A DNA stretch of 39,303 bases from Gemmatimonadota bacterium (GTDB taxonomy: Bacteria > Gemmatimonadota > Gemmatimonadetes > Longimicrobiales > Gaopeijiaceae). A model generated the notes under the pieces. That model made no database searches and was not told the DNA's origin. It worked only from the letters and a program-made list of their open reading frames with translations. Both the position numbers and the translations under genes were made by a program. Shown here piece after piece: positions 1-8,100 of the stretch; the stretch's first letter is position 1; every line of letters begins with the position of its first letter. Where the stretch lies: positions 1 through 39,303 of the forward strand of contig VXQO01000101.1 in NCBI GenBank assembly GCA_009838975.1, written 5' to 3'.

Positions 1-996
1 GCCACCCGCCGCTCCTTCCCCCGCCGCCTTGCCCGGGAAGCCCTCTTCGCCGCGGCCGCCCTCGCCGCCCTGCTTGCCTTCTACGCGGCGGCCGCCCTCA
101 TTCCGCGCCCCATGGCCGCGATCCGGCTGGCCTCGCCCGACCTCGTCGCGGTGGACTTCCATTCGCACACCAACCACTCGCACGACGGGTGGACGCTCTT
201 CACGGCGGCCCGCAACCGCGCGTGGCACGAGGCCGGCGGCTTCCACGCGGCCTACGTGACGGACCACTACACCTGGGCGGGCGTGGACGAAGCGTTGCCC
301 ACCAACCCCGCGCGCGCCGGCGACCGCACCGTCCTGCTCAGCGGCATGGAAGTGCGGCTGCGCGACCGGCACACGAACATCCTCGGCGACCGCGCCCGGT
401 ACGTCTTCGCGCTGGACAGCACCCTGCACCACCTCGACCCGGACTCGATCGCCGCCGCCCACCACCTCGGCGCCCGGCCCGCGACCATGCTGTACACGAT
501 CCCCGGCCCACTCGACCGGATCGTGCCGTTCGGACCCGGCTCGCCGGCCGGCGTGATCGGTGTGGAGCTCAGCGACGGGGCGCCGCGCGGTCTCGAGCAG
601 GCCCGTGCCGAGCGCGAAGAGATCCTCGCCCTCGCCGACAGCATGGATCTGGCGGTGGTGGCGGGCACCAACAACCACGGATGGGGACGCACCGTCCCGG
701 CGTGGAGCGTGATGCGGCTCCCGGGCTGGCCCGAGATGTCGCCGGACGAGCTCGGCAGCGCAATCGAGCGCACCCTGCACCGGGAACGGCGCCGCGCGGT
801 CACGGTATTGGAACGCACGATGCCGTATCACGACGGGGCGGCGGTCGAGCTGGCGGCCACCGTCCCGCTGCTGCTATGGTCGCACGTCCTCACCCTGACA
901 CCCGGGGAACGCGTATCCTGGCTGACCTGGATAGCGATCTGGGCCGCCCTGCGAGCTCACCGGGCCCGCCCCCTCGCCACGCGCGCTAACGGATGA
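1..996 (+). CDS. Membrane-anchored PHP-domain phosphoesterase-like protein, 5' partial
   Basis: The frame is open from base 1, so the true start lies upstream; the ATG at 112 is internal and would cut off a hydrophobic segment (window residues about 13-35) that looks like a membrane anchor. PHP-type metal ligands are visible in order: HSHTNHSHDG at residues 54-63, VTDHY, GMEV followed by RHTN, and GTNNHGW. PHP proteins use two or three metals to hydrolyse phosphoesters; the substrate here is unknown. The C-terminus has further hydrophobic stretches (VPLLLWSHVL and WLTWIAIWAAL), so both ends may be in the membrane. The stop overlaps the next start as ATGA, indicating translational coupling to the HupE-like gene. 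The fold assignment is fairly secure; the biochemical role is open. Confidence 0.8.
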   Translation, partial: ATRRSFPRRLAREALFAAAALAALLAFYAAAALIPRPMAAIRLASPDLVAVDFHSHTNHSHDGWTLFTAARNRAWHEAGGFHAAYVTDHYTWAGVDEALPTNPARAGDRTVLLSGMEVRLRDRHTNILGDRARYVFALDSTLHHLDPDSIAAAHHLGARPATMLYTIPGPLDRIVPFGPGSPAGVIGVELSDGAPRGLEQARAEREEILALADSMDLAVVAGTNNHGWGRTVPAWSVMRLPGWPEMSPDELGSAIERTLHRERRRAVTVLERTMPYHDGAAVELAATVPLLLWSHVLTLTPGERVSWLTWIAIWAALRAHRARPLATRANG

Positions 997-1589
997 CCAC
1001 CTTCACCGTCTATCTCCGCCTCGGCTTCGAGCACCTGCTCGACTTCCAGGGGTACGACCACATCCTCTTCCTGGCGGCCCTCTGCGCCGCCTATTCGCTC
1101 GCCCGGTGGCGCGAGCTGCTCGTGCTTGTGACGGCTTTCACAATCGGGCATTCGGTCTCGCTGGCGCTGGCCACGCTGCGGCTGGTGCGGGTCGACACCG
1201 GGCTCGTGGAGTTCCTCATCCCGGTGACGATCGTGGCGGCCGCGGTCACGAACCTGGTGGCCATGCGGCGCGAGGATCCGTCCCAACACCGCGTCGCCGC
1301 GCGTCCCGCCCGCTACGTGCTCGCGCTGGTCTTCGGCGTCATCCACGGGCTCGGCTTCTCGAGCTTCCTCCGCCTGGTGCTGGGCGAGGAGCGCAACCTG
1401 CTTCTGCCCCTGCTGTCGTTCAACATCGGGCTCGAACTCGCGCAGATCGTGGTTGCGGGTGTCGTGCTTGTGCTGGCGCTGGCGGCCACCCGCAGCCTGC
1501 CACTGTCGGAGAAGGCGTGGAACACCGTCGTGTCGGCCGTGACCGGGGTGATGGCGGCCTGGATGGCGGTGCAGCGGCTGCCGTGGTGA
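993..1589 (+). CDS. HupE/UreJ-type integral membrane protein
   Basis: This 198-residue polytopic membrane protein has the usual HupE/UreJ_2 signatures: GYDHILFL near residues 20-27, TIGHSVSL in the second helix, and IHGLGFSSF near residue 115. Six or so hydrophobic helices fit the family. Members are predicted metal permeases or accessory proteins (nickel, cobalt or copper), often encoded next to other metalloprotein genes. No hydrogenase or urease gene is nearby; the multicopper oxidase downstream makes a copper link possible, but this is inference. The ATG overlaps the stop of the PHP gene by 4 nt. A stem-loop follows directly after the stop. Confidence 0.82.
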   Translation: MTTFTVYLRLGFEHLLDFQGYDHILFLAALCAAYSLARWRELLVLVTAFTIGHSVSLALATLRLVRVDTGLVEFLIPVTIVAAAVTNLVAMRREDPSQHRVAARPARYVLALVFGVIHGLGFSSFLRLVLGEERNLLLPLLSFNIGLELAQIVVAGVVLVLALAATRSLPLSEKAWNTVVSAVTGVMAAWMAVQRLPW

Positions 1590-1594
1590 TCCAA

Positions 1595-1631
1595 CCTTGC
1601 TAATCCCGCACGCCGTGCTAAATCAGCAAGG
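1595..1631 (+). repeat. Nested inverted repeat after the hupE-like gene
   Basis: Outer arms CCTTGCT (1595-1601) and AGCAAGG (1625-1631) pair perfectly; inside the loop lies a second small palindrome, GCACGCCGTGC (1608-1618). It begins 5 nt after the stop at 1589 and ends 100 nt before the next start. There is no T-run after it, so a classical intrinsic terminator is unlikely. It may be an RNA stem that protects or attenuates transcript, or an operator for the downstream secreted-protein operon. The rest of 1590-1731 shows nothing else I can identify. Confidence 0.5.
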
Positions 1632-1731
1632 ATGATCAGCTTTGCGGGCAAGCAGCCTTCCTTGTTCGGCCCGCTCACTCTCCCATAGTTTTCACCGACG
1701 CACCCGATTCAATCACCTGGAGGTCCAGGCC

Positions 1732-3075
1732 ATGTCCCGTCGCCCGCTCCCCGCACTCACCACCGCCGCCCTCCTCGCCGGCCTCACCCTCGCCGCCGCC
1801 CCCGCCCACGCCCAGTGGACGGCCTCCGACCCCGGCAGCGACAACATCGACATCCTCGGCCACATCCCCCTCGGCCCGCGCCTCTCCGTGGCCGACATGG
1901 ACATCGAGCAGGAGCTGGACCGGCCCTACGCGTACGTCGCGCGGATGGTCTACGGCGACGTCGGCCCCAAGGGGCTCGACATCGTCTCGATCGCCGACCC
2001 CGAGCACCCCGAAGTGATCTACGAGTGGCGGATCGAGAACCAGGACCTCCACATGCGCACCGGCGGCATGGACGTCAAGCACTTCAAGATCGGCGACCGC
2101 TACTACGTGGTGCAGTCGCTGCAGTTCGGGCAGGGCGGACCGAACACCGACATGGGCGCGGTGGTGCTGGACGTGACGGGACTGCCCGACGCCTCCACCG
2201 TCCGCGAGGTGGCCAGGATCCGCGAGCCCGACCTGCCGGGCGGGTTCCACAACATCTTCGTCTACAAGCACTCCGACGCACGGGTCCTGCTCTTCTCGAC
2301 CGTCAGCGGGCCCTTCGCGCAGGTCTACGACCTTGCCCGCGTCGTCGAAGGCGACCTTGAGAACGCGCTTGTCGGCCGGGTGCCGGTGCCCGAGACCGAG
2401 TTCAACCGCGGCGGCCGCGGATACCATGACTTCTACGTCGCATACCACCCCGACACCGGCGAGGACCGATTCTACGGCGGCGGCTCGGGCGGCTACTACA
2501 TCTATGACGTCACCGACGTCGAGAACCCCGAATTGCGCATCACGCTGGTGGGCGTCAGCGGCGTGCGCGGCGGGCACACCTTCACGCCGAGCCCCGACGG
2601 CCGCTACGTGGTCGCCGAGACCGAGTACCAGTACGCCCCGATCCGCATCTTCGACCTTCAGCCCGCCCTCGACGGCGAGGTCACCAACATCCGCTCCCCG
2701 ATCTCGGCGTGGACCGCGGACTGGGAGAACCTGGTACACAACCACGAGGTGCGCTGGCCATACGTCTTCGCGTCGGGCTACCTCGACGGCCTGCAGATCT
2801 TCTCGCTCATGGACCCAGAGAACCCGGTCACCGTCGGCTACTACGACACCTACATCGGCCCGCCCAACCGCGACCGCACCCCCGTCTTCAACGGCGCCTT
2901 CGGAGTCGACGTGCGCAACGCCGACGGCCTGATCGTCGTCAGCGACATGACCACCGGCCTCTGGACCTTCCGCATGGACGGATTCAGCGGCTGGAACGGC
3001 GAGCGCTGGGGCATGCCCAACATCTCGTCGGTCCAGGACTGGGACCGGGGACCGATCCGCCGGCCCGTGAGCTGA
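1732..3075 (+). CDS. Secreted LVIVD-repeat beta-propeller protein
   Basis: A 447-residue secreted protein. The start at 1732 is chosen over upstream in-frame ATG 1642 because GGAGG (1719-1723) lies 8 nt before it and it opens directly with a signal peptide ending near AAAPAHAQ. The mature part holds repeated blade-like units of the LVIVD type, for example GLDIVSIADPEHPEVIYEW, YYIYDVTDVENPELRI, PIRIFDL and GLQIFSLMDPENPVTVGYY. LVIVD propellers are extracellular or periplasmic and mostly of unknown function. It is the first gene of a three-gene secreted operon with a small unknown protein and a multicopper oxidase, so it may be a partner or substrate-presenting protein for the oxidase. Confidence 0.85.
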   Translation: MSRRPLPALTTAALLAGLTLAAAPAHAQWTASDPGSDNIDILGHIPLGPRLSVADMDIEQELDRPYAYVARMVYGDVGPKGLDIVSIADPEHPEVIYEWRIENQDLHMRTGGMDVKHFKIGDRYYVVQSLQFGQGGPNTDMGAVVLDVTGLPDASTVREVARIREPDLPGGFHNIFVYKHSDARVLLFSTVSGPFAQVYDLARVVEGDLENALVGRVPVPETEFNRGGRGYHDFYVAYHPDTGEDRFYGGGSGGYYIYDVTDVENPELRITLVGVSGVRGGHTFTPSPDGRYVVAETEYQYAPIRIFDLQPALDGEVTNIRSPISAWTADWENLVHNHEVRWPYVFASGYLDGLQIFSLMDPENPVTVGYYDTYIGPPNRDRTPVFNGAFGVDVRNADGLIVVSDMTTGLWTFRMDGFSGWNGERWGMPNISSVQDWDRGPIRRPVS

Positions 3076-3094
3076 CCAGAGGAGGGTGAGCAGG

Positions 3095-3685
3095 ATGAGG
3101 ATGACCGGATCCGGGCGACCGGGCGGTTTCCTGGCGCTGACGGCGGTGCTCGTCGTTGCGGCGCCCGTCCGGAACGCCGAGGGTGGCTGGCGGGTGGCCG
3201 ATTCGCCGGCCGAGGTGGCCGGGGAGGCGGGCGCGTGCGGCCCCGAGTACTACCAGTTCCCCATGGTCTCCACGAAGCGCGTTCCCGGCACCGGCAACGC
3301 CTCGGGCGTCGGCGAGGTCGCCTTCGCCCGGTCGCCGTACGGCGTCGCCCTCGGCGAGGACGGCAGCTACCAGTATGACTTCACCGTTCGCTTCGAGCGG
3401 ATGGCCCCTGCCCGCGACGGTACCTACGTGGTGTGGACGACCACCCCCGAACTGGACCGGATCGCCCTGGCCGGCGAGCTGACCAACCCGGCAGGCTTCA
3501 GCGGCCAGGTCGCCTGGAACAAGTTCCTCGTCGTCGTCACGCTGGAGCCCGCCTTCGACCCGGACGCGGCCATGTGGTCGGGCCCCATCGTCATCCGCGG
3601 CATGTCCCGCAGCGGCATGATGCACACCATGGCCGGCCACGGCCCCTTCGAAGAGAAGAACTGCGCCGCCTACGGGTATGAGTAG
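3095..3685 (+). CDS. Small secreted protein of unknown function in the oxidase operon
   Basis: I do not recognise this 196-residue protein with certainty. The ATG at 3095 has GGAGG (3081-3085) 9 nt upstream and is preferred to the GTG at 3086, which overlaps that site. A hydrophobic N-terminus (FLALTAVLVVAAPV) looks like a signal peptide. The core (YQYDFTVRFERM, YVVWTTTPELDRI, VAWNKFLVVVTLEP) reads as a beta-sandwich and loosely recalls the extracytoplasmic domain of RskA-type anti-sigma factors; that is only a resemblance. The C-terminus MSRSGMMHTMAGHGPF is rich in Met and His, which could bind copper. Its stop overlaps the oxidase start by 8 nt (3678-3685), so the two are probably translated together. 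Confidence 0.7.
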   Translation: MRMTGSGRPGGFLALTAVLVVAAPVRNAEGGWRVADSPAEVAGEAGACGPEYYQFPMVSTKRVPGTGNASGVGEVAFARSPYGVALGEDGSYQYDFTVRFERMAPARDGTYVVWTTTPELDRIALAGELTNPAGFSGQVAWNKFLVVVTLEPAFDPDAAMWSGPIVIRGMSRSGMMHTMAGHGPFEEKNCAAYGYE

Positions 3686-5378
3686 GGTTGTCGCGCCTGC
3701 GGCTGCCGTGCTCTTCGCGATCGCGACGGCCGCCCTTCTCCCGGCGCGCCCCGCCGCCGCCCAGGAGATGGACCACGGCGCCCACATGATGCACGAAATG
3801 GACGGCGGCTGGCGCATGCCTCCGATGGACCCGAACATGCCCATGATCCCGGGTCTGGAGATGGCGCTGCCGCCGGTCGAGCCCTTCCTCGCGGCGGCGG
3901 GGATCGACGTCATGACGCTGCCCGAGGCACGGCCCAGCGAGGTCGTGCACCTGGAGGCGGGCGACACGTTCAATGTCGACGTCACCATCGTGCGGCGCAC
4001 TTTGCGCGGCCACACGGCGCCCATGTACGGCTACAACGGCCAGTACCCGGGGCCCCTTATCCAGGCGCCGCAGGGCTCGACGGTCGTGGTGCGCGTCACC
4101 AACCGGATCGAGAGTCCCACCACCGTGCACTGGCACGGCCTCCGCCTCGAGAACCGCTTCGACGGCGTCGAGACGCTGACCCAGGACCCCATCGAGGTCG
4201 GCGAGTCGTTCGTCTACGAACTGCACGTCCCCGACGCGGGAATGTTCTGGTACCATCCCCACATGCGCGAGGACGTGCAGCAGGACCTGGGCCTCTACGG
4301 CAACCTGCTCGTTTCGTCACCCGACCCGGACTACTACGGCCCTGCCCACCGCGAGGAGATGCTCGTCCTGGACGACATCCTGATGGACGACCAGGGCTTC
4401 ATCCCGTGGGGCAGGGAAGCGCCGACCCACGCGCTCATGGGGCGCTTCGGCAACGTGATGCTGGTGAACGGCGTGACCGCGCACGGGCTCCAGGTCCGAC
4501 CGGGCGAGGTCGTTCGCTTCTTCATGACGAACGTCGCCAACACACGCACCTTCAACGTCACCTTCGGGTCGGCGCGCGTGAAGCTCGTCGCGTCGGACCT
4601 GAGCCGCTTCGAGCGCGAGATGTGGGTGTCGAGCGTGGTGATCGCGCCGGCCGAGCGGTACGTGGTGGATGTGGTCTTCCCGGAGGAGGGGGAGGTAGCG
4701 ATCGCGAACACGATCCAGGCCATCAACCACTTCCGTGGCGAGTTCTACCCGCACGTGGACACCCTGGCGCTGGTCACCGTCGCCGGGTCGCCCGTCGCCG
4801 ACGAGGTCGCGGAGGCTTACGAGACGTTGCGCGGTATCGACGGAGTGGCGGCCGAGGCCGAGGCCATGCGCGGACATCTGGGCCGGGCGCCCGACTACAC
4901 CCTCGAGGCCACCGTGCGGATCCAGGGGCTCCCGCTCCCGATCATCCGCTCGATGGAGATGGACACCCTCTACATCCCCCCCATGGAGTGGAACGACGCG
5001 ATGCCCATGATGAACTGGCTCTCCTCGGGGAACCAGGTCACATGGATCCTGCGAGACCTGGCCGACGGCCGCGAAAACCAGGACATCCACTGGACCTTCC
5101 AGCGCGGCGACCTCGTGAAGATCCGCGTCTTCAACTCGCCCGACTCCTTCCATCCCATGAACCACCCCATCCACGTGCACGGCCAGCGGTTCGTGGTACT
5201 CTCGCGCGACGACGTCCCCAACGACAACCTGGTCTGGAAGGACACCGCGATCCTGCCCGTCGGATCGACCATGGACATCCTCGTCGAGATGTCGAACCCG
5301 GGTGACTGGATGCTGCACTGCCACATCGCCGAGCACCTCAGCGCGGGCATGATGTTCCACTTCACGGTGGAGGGGTGA
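3678..5378 (+). CDS. Secreted multicopper oxidase, laccase-like
   Basis: A 566-residue three-domain multicopper oxidase that couples substrate oxidation to reduction of oxygen to water. A signal peptide ends near PARPAAAQ. All copper-site motifs are present: HWH at residues 151-153, WYHPH at 191-195, HPIHVH at 496-501 and HCHIAEH at 547-553, with C548 as type 1 ligand and M558 five residues after H553 as likely axial ligand. The mature N-terminus (about residues 31-60) is strikingly rich in Met and His (MDHGAHMMHEMDGGW and MPPMDPNMPM), as in copper-tolerance oxidases. It overlaps the preceding small secreted-protein gene by 8 nt. Substrate is unknown: Cu(I), Mn(II) or phenolics are all possible. 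Its final 44 coding bases recur, decayed, at 8101-8144. Confidence 0.93.
   Translation: MSRVVAPAAAVLFAIATAALLPARPAAAQEMDHGAHMMHEMDGGWRMPPMDPNMPMIPGLEMALPPVEPFLAAAGIDVMTLPEARPSEVVHLEAGDTFNVDVTIVRRTLRGHTAPMYGYNGQYPGPLIQAPQGSTVVVRVTNRIESPTTVHWHGLRLENRFDGVETLTQDPIEVGESFVYELHVPDAGMFWYHPHMREDVQQDLGLYGNLLVSSPDPDYYGPAHREEMLVLDDILMDDQGFIPWGREAPTHALMGRFGNVMLVNGVTAHGLQVRPGEVVRFFMTNVANTRTFNVTFGSARVKLVASDLSRFEREMWVSSVVIAPAERYVVDVVFPEEGEVAIANTIQAINHFRGEFYPHVDTLALVTVAGSPVADEVAEAYETLRGIDGVAAEAEAMRGHLGRAPDYTLEATVRIQGLPLPIIRSMEMDTLYIPPMEWNDAMPMMNWLSSGNQVTWILRDLADGRENQDIHWTFQRGDLVKIRVFNSPDSFHPMNHPIHVHGQRFVVLSRDDVPNDNLVWKDTAILPVGSTMDILVEMSNPGDWMLHCHIAEHLSAGMMFHFTVEG
5328..5371 (+). repeat. 44-bp direct repeat, left copy (3' end of the oxidase gene)
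   Basis: This stretch codes the end of the oxidase (AEHLSAGMMFHFTVE). It matches 8101-8144 at 41 of 44 bases with no gaps; the three differences fall in the two Met codons. The two copies bracket the divergent ATPase pair. Confidence 0.85.
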
Positions 5379-5401
5379 GGTCACCCGGAGTCTGGGTGGT
5401 C

Positions 5402-6565
5402 CTACCTGCCAGTCAGCGGCGGTCGCGTCCCTACCAACTCCCCTGCCGGCAACGCACGCACCCGCTCCGCGAGCCGATACCGCTCCGTCCCCGCGTGCAC
5501 CACATCAAGCCGGTCCAGTCCCAGCGTCTCCACCGCCGACCGCATCGACCTGGTCAGCCGCGGCGCCTCTGACCGCTTGACCTCGAATCCGTAGCGCCTC
5601 GATCCGTCCAGCACCAGCAGATCGAGCTCGGCGCCTGTGTGCGTCGACCAGTGGAAGCACTGCTCCGACGGAGCCCGCATCAACTGGACGATCTGCTGAA
5701 TCACGAACCCCTCCCACGAGGCACCGACCTTGGGATGCGACATCACATCCGTTCGGTCGGTGAGCCCGAGCAGCGCGTGGAGGACGCCCGAGTCCGCGAT
5801 GTAGACCTTGGGGGAACGCACCTGCCGCTTGCTGATGTTCTCGAACCAGGGCTGGAGCTGGCGAACCACGAAGACCGAGGTCAGGAGGTCCAGATAGCGC
5901 CGCACGGTGGTGTGGGAGACGCCGAATGCCCGTCCGAACTCGGCGCCGTTCCATAGTTGACCGTGCCAGTGGGCGAGCATCGTCCAGAACCGGCGTAGCG
6001 TCGTCGAGGGGATGGTGCTGCCGAGGTCCGGCAGATCCTGGGCCAGAAGTGTCTGGATGAAGCCATCGCGCCAGCGGCGGCTGGCGGCATCGGAGCCCGC
6101 CAGGTACGATCGCGGGAAGCTGCCGCGCAGCCAAAGCCGCTCCGGGTCGCCGACTTCCGTAAGGTCGAAACCATCGAGCACGTGAAAGGCGACGCGCCCG
6201 GCGAGCGACTCCGAGGTCTGCCGGAGCAGTTCGGTCGAGGCGCTCCCGAGGACGAGGAAACGAGCCGGAGCCCCCGGGCGGTCGGCGAGGACACGCAGCA
6301 GTTGGAAGACGTCCGGCAGCCGATGGATCTCGTCCAGGACCACCAGGCCACGCAGGGGCCGAAGCTCGAGTCCGGGGGCTTCCAGCCTGGCGAGATCGAC
6401 CGGGTCTTCCAGATCGAACCAGGCCACGGAATCCGGATGCGACTCGGCCAGTTGCCGTGCGAGGGTAGTCTTGCCAACCTGTCGCGCGCCCAGGAGGGCG
6501 ACGACCGGAAACTCGTCCAACAGAAGCCGAACGCGGGCCAGGTGATGCTCACGGGGAGTCAACAT
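5402..6565 (-). CDS. AAA (AAA_14) ATPase with C-terminal DUF4143 domain, copy 1
   Basis: A 387-residue protein of the common archaeal/bacterial AAA_14-DUF4143 family. Walker A GARQVGKT is at residues 26-33, Walker B LVVLDEIHRLP near 76-86, and a sensor-like GSAS follows. A winged-helix-like middle (FGVSHTTVRRYLDLL) precedes DUF4143, whose end has an ELDLLVLDGSRRYGFEVK pattern resembling PD-(D/E)xK nuclease folds. The biological role of this family is not established; members are often mobile and multicopy. There is no Shine-Dalgarno sequence before the ATG, so translation may be leaderless. It is convergent with the oxidase gene (23-nt gap) and divergent from the second ATPase. Confidence 0.88.
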   Translation of the reverse strand: MLTPREHHLARVRLLLDEFPVVALLGARQVGKTTLARQLAESHPDSVAWFDLEDPVDLARLEAPGLELRPLRGLVVLDEIHRLPDVFQLLRVLADRPGAPARFLVLGSASTELLRQTSESLAGRVAFHVLDGFDLTEVGDPERLWLRGSFPRSYLAGSDAASRRWRDGFIQTLLAQDLPDLGSTIPSTTLRRFWTMLAHWHGQLWNGAEFGRAFGVSHTTVRRYLDLLTSVFVVRQLQPWFENISKRQVRSPKVYIADSGVLHALLGLTDRTDVMSHPKVGASWEGFVIQQIVQLMRAPSEQCFHWSTHTGAELDLLVLDGSRRYGFEVKRSEAPRLTRSMRSAVETLGLDRLDVVHAGTERYRLAERVRALPAGELVGTRPPLTGR

Positions 6566-6735
6566 TATTGAAATATGAACGATTAGCGATCAGATTTCAA
6601 TTATAACCAGGACAAGAACTTGCGATTATGTCACTGGTAATATCGCAATACAATCATTACAAACGTTGCAATCGTGTCAACGCGGGGTTAATCTCCCTGG
6701 TTCCAGGCACACACGAGAGCCCGGAGGCCCGACCA
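6566..6735. promoter_or_regulatory. AT-rich divergent promoter region between two ATPase genes
   Basis: This 170-nt spacer, especially 6566-6680, is far richer in A and T than its surroundings. A perfect 7-bp inverted repeat, TTGCGAT (6620-6626) and ATCGCAA (6642-6648), is separated by 15 nt. Related elements lie nearby: TAGCGAT at about 6584-6590 and TTGCAATCG at about 6666-6674. The arrangement is what a shared operator for two divergent genes would look like. Exact promoter elements cannot be fixed by eye. The core TTGCGA also occurs in the tandem repeats ahead of the third ATPase gene. Confidence 0.55.
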
Positions 6736-8085
6736 ATGACCTACCACCCCGACATCCCCTCCGGCCACTTCGTGCGCGAACCCGCGCCGCGGTGGCCGCT
6801 CACGCCGATGCGCCGGGAGTACTGGCCCCGTGTGACGGATCGGGAACTGAAGGAGCGCCTGGCCCGATCCGGAGCGGTCCTGATCGAGGGGCCGCGGGCA
6901 TGTGGCAAGACGGCTACGGCCAGGCAACTCGCGGCCAGCGGTGTCCTGCTCGACGCTGACAGATCCGCCCGCAGGGCTGCCGAGGCCGATCCGGGACTCC
7001 TTCTCCAGGGGGAGGCGCCGCAGCTCATCGACGAGTGGCAGCTGGTGCCCGACATCTGGAACCATGTTCGCCATGCGGTCGATGACCGCCCAGGCCGGGG
7101 ACATTTCATCCTGACCGGTTCGGCTGTTCCGCCCGACGACATCACCCGGCACACGGGAGCGGGACGAATCGGTCGACTGCGGTTGCGGCCGATGTCGCTC
7201 CTGGAGCTGAAACGATCAACGGGAGGAGTATCGCTCGCCCGGCTGTTAACAGGTGCTCCGGTTCCCGGCTCCGTGGCGAAGCCGACCATACGCGAGCTTG
7301 CTGAGCTGATGTGCGTGGGCGGCTGGCCCGGCCATCTCGGCTCGTCGCTTGACGATCCGCCGCTGTCCGTGGATGACGCCATGGCGGAGAACCGGGACTA
7401 CCTCGGCGAAGTCTGCCGGACGGACATCCGGCGCGTGGACGGCTCGGACCGGGATCCGGCGAGGGTCGGACGATTCCTGCAGTCGCTGGGCCGCAACGTC
7501 GCCACGTGCGCCAGCATGGCCACGCTGGCCCGGGACGCCGGCGGACCGGACCAACACCTCGCCAACTTCACCGCCAACTCCTACATGACCGCACTCGAAC
7601 GCCTCATGCTCCTGGAGGATCAGCCGCCCTGGTCACCCCATCTTCGGTCCCGCTCGCGACTTCGGTCCGCGTCCAAGCGCCATTTCGTGGACCCGTCACT
7701 GGCCGTGGCCGCCCTGAGCGCGAGCCCCGATCATCTGCTCCACGACTTCGAGTGGTTCGGTTTCCTCTTCGAGTCGATGGTCATCCGGGATCTGCGAATC
7801 TACGCCCAGGCCAACACAGCGAGCGTGTACCACTACCGTGACAACACGGGGCTTGAGGTGGACGCCGTCGTCGACGCCGGGCCGGGGCGCTGGGCGGCGT
7901 TCGAGATCAAGCTGGGTGCGGCGCGGGTCGAAGAGGGTGCGAAGACGCTCCTGAAGTTCGCCGACCGGGTGGATACGGATCGCTGCGGGGAGCCCGCGGC
8001 ACTCGGCGTGATCGTGGGAAGCGGGTACGGCTACACGAGGTCGGACGGGGTGGGAGTGATCCCGGTGGGGGCGTTGGGAGTGTAG
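6736..8085 (+). CDS. AAA (AAA_14) ATPase with C-terminal DUF4143 domain, copy 2
   Basis: A 449-residue member of the same family as its divergent neighbour but clearly a different subgroup. The start at 6736 is supported by GGAGG at 6723-6727, 8 nt upstream; the longer in-frame start at 6628 lies inside the palindromic regulatory spacer. Walker A is GPRACGKT (residues 52-59), Walker B-like QLIDEWQLVP follows, then GHFILTGSAVP as sensor. The C-terminal DUF4143 part ends with LEVDAVVDAGPGRWAAFEIK, the D...ExK pattern of restriction-endonuclease-like folds. Role unknown. Together with copy 1 it fills the segment between the two 44-bp repeat copies, suggesting the pair arrived or moved as one unit. 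Confidence 0.85.
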   Translation: MTYHPDIPSGHFVREPAPRWPLTPMRREYWPRVTDRELKERLARSGAVLIEGPRACGKTATARQLAASGVLLDADRSARRAAEADPGLLLQGEAPQLIDEWQLVPDIWNHVRHAVDDRPGRGHFILTGSAVPPDDITRHTGAGRIGRLRLRPMSLLELKRSTGGVSLARLLTGAPVPGSVAKPTIRELAELMCVGGWPGHLGSSLDDPPLSVDDAMAENRDYLGEVCRTDIRRVDGSDRDPARVGRFLQSLGRNVATCASMATLARDAGGPDQHLANFTANSYMTALERLMLLEDQPPWSPHLRSRSRLRSASKRHFVDPSLAVAALSASPDHLLHDFEWFGFLFESMVIRDLRIYAQANTASVYHYRDNTGLEVDAVVDAGPGRWAAFEIKLGAARVEEGAKTLLKFADRVDTDRCGEPAALGVIVGSGYGYTRSDGVGVIPVGALGV

Positions 8086-8100
8086 GGAGGGACTTGCCCC

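Noticed and set aside
6628-6735. N-terminal extension of ATPase copy 2
   Set aside because: The start codon falls inside the palindromic spacer and the added residues lack homology, while 6736 has a well-spaced GGAGG.
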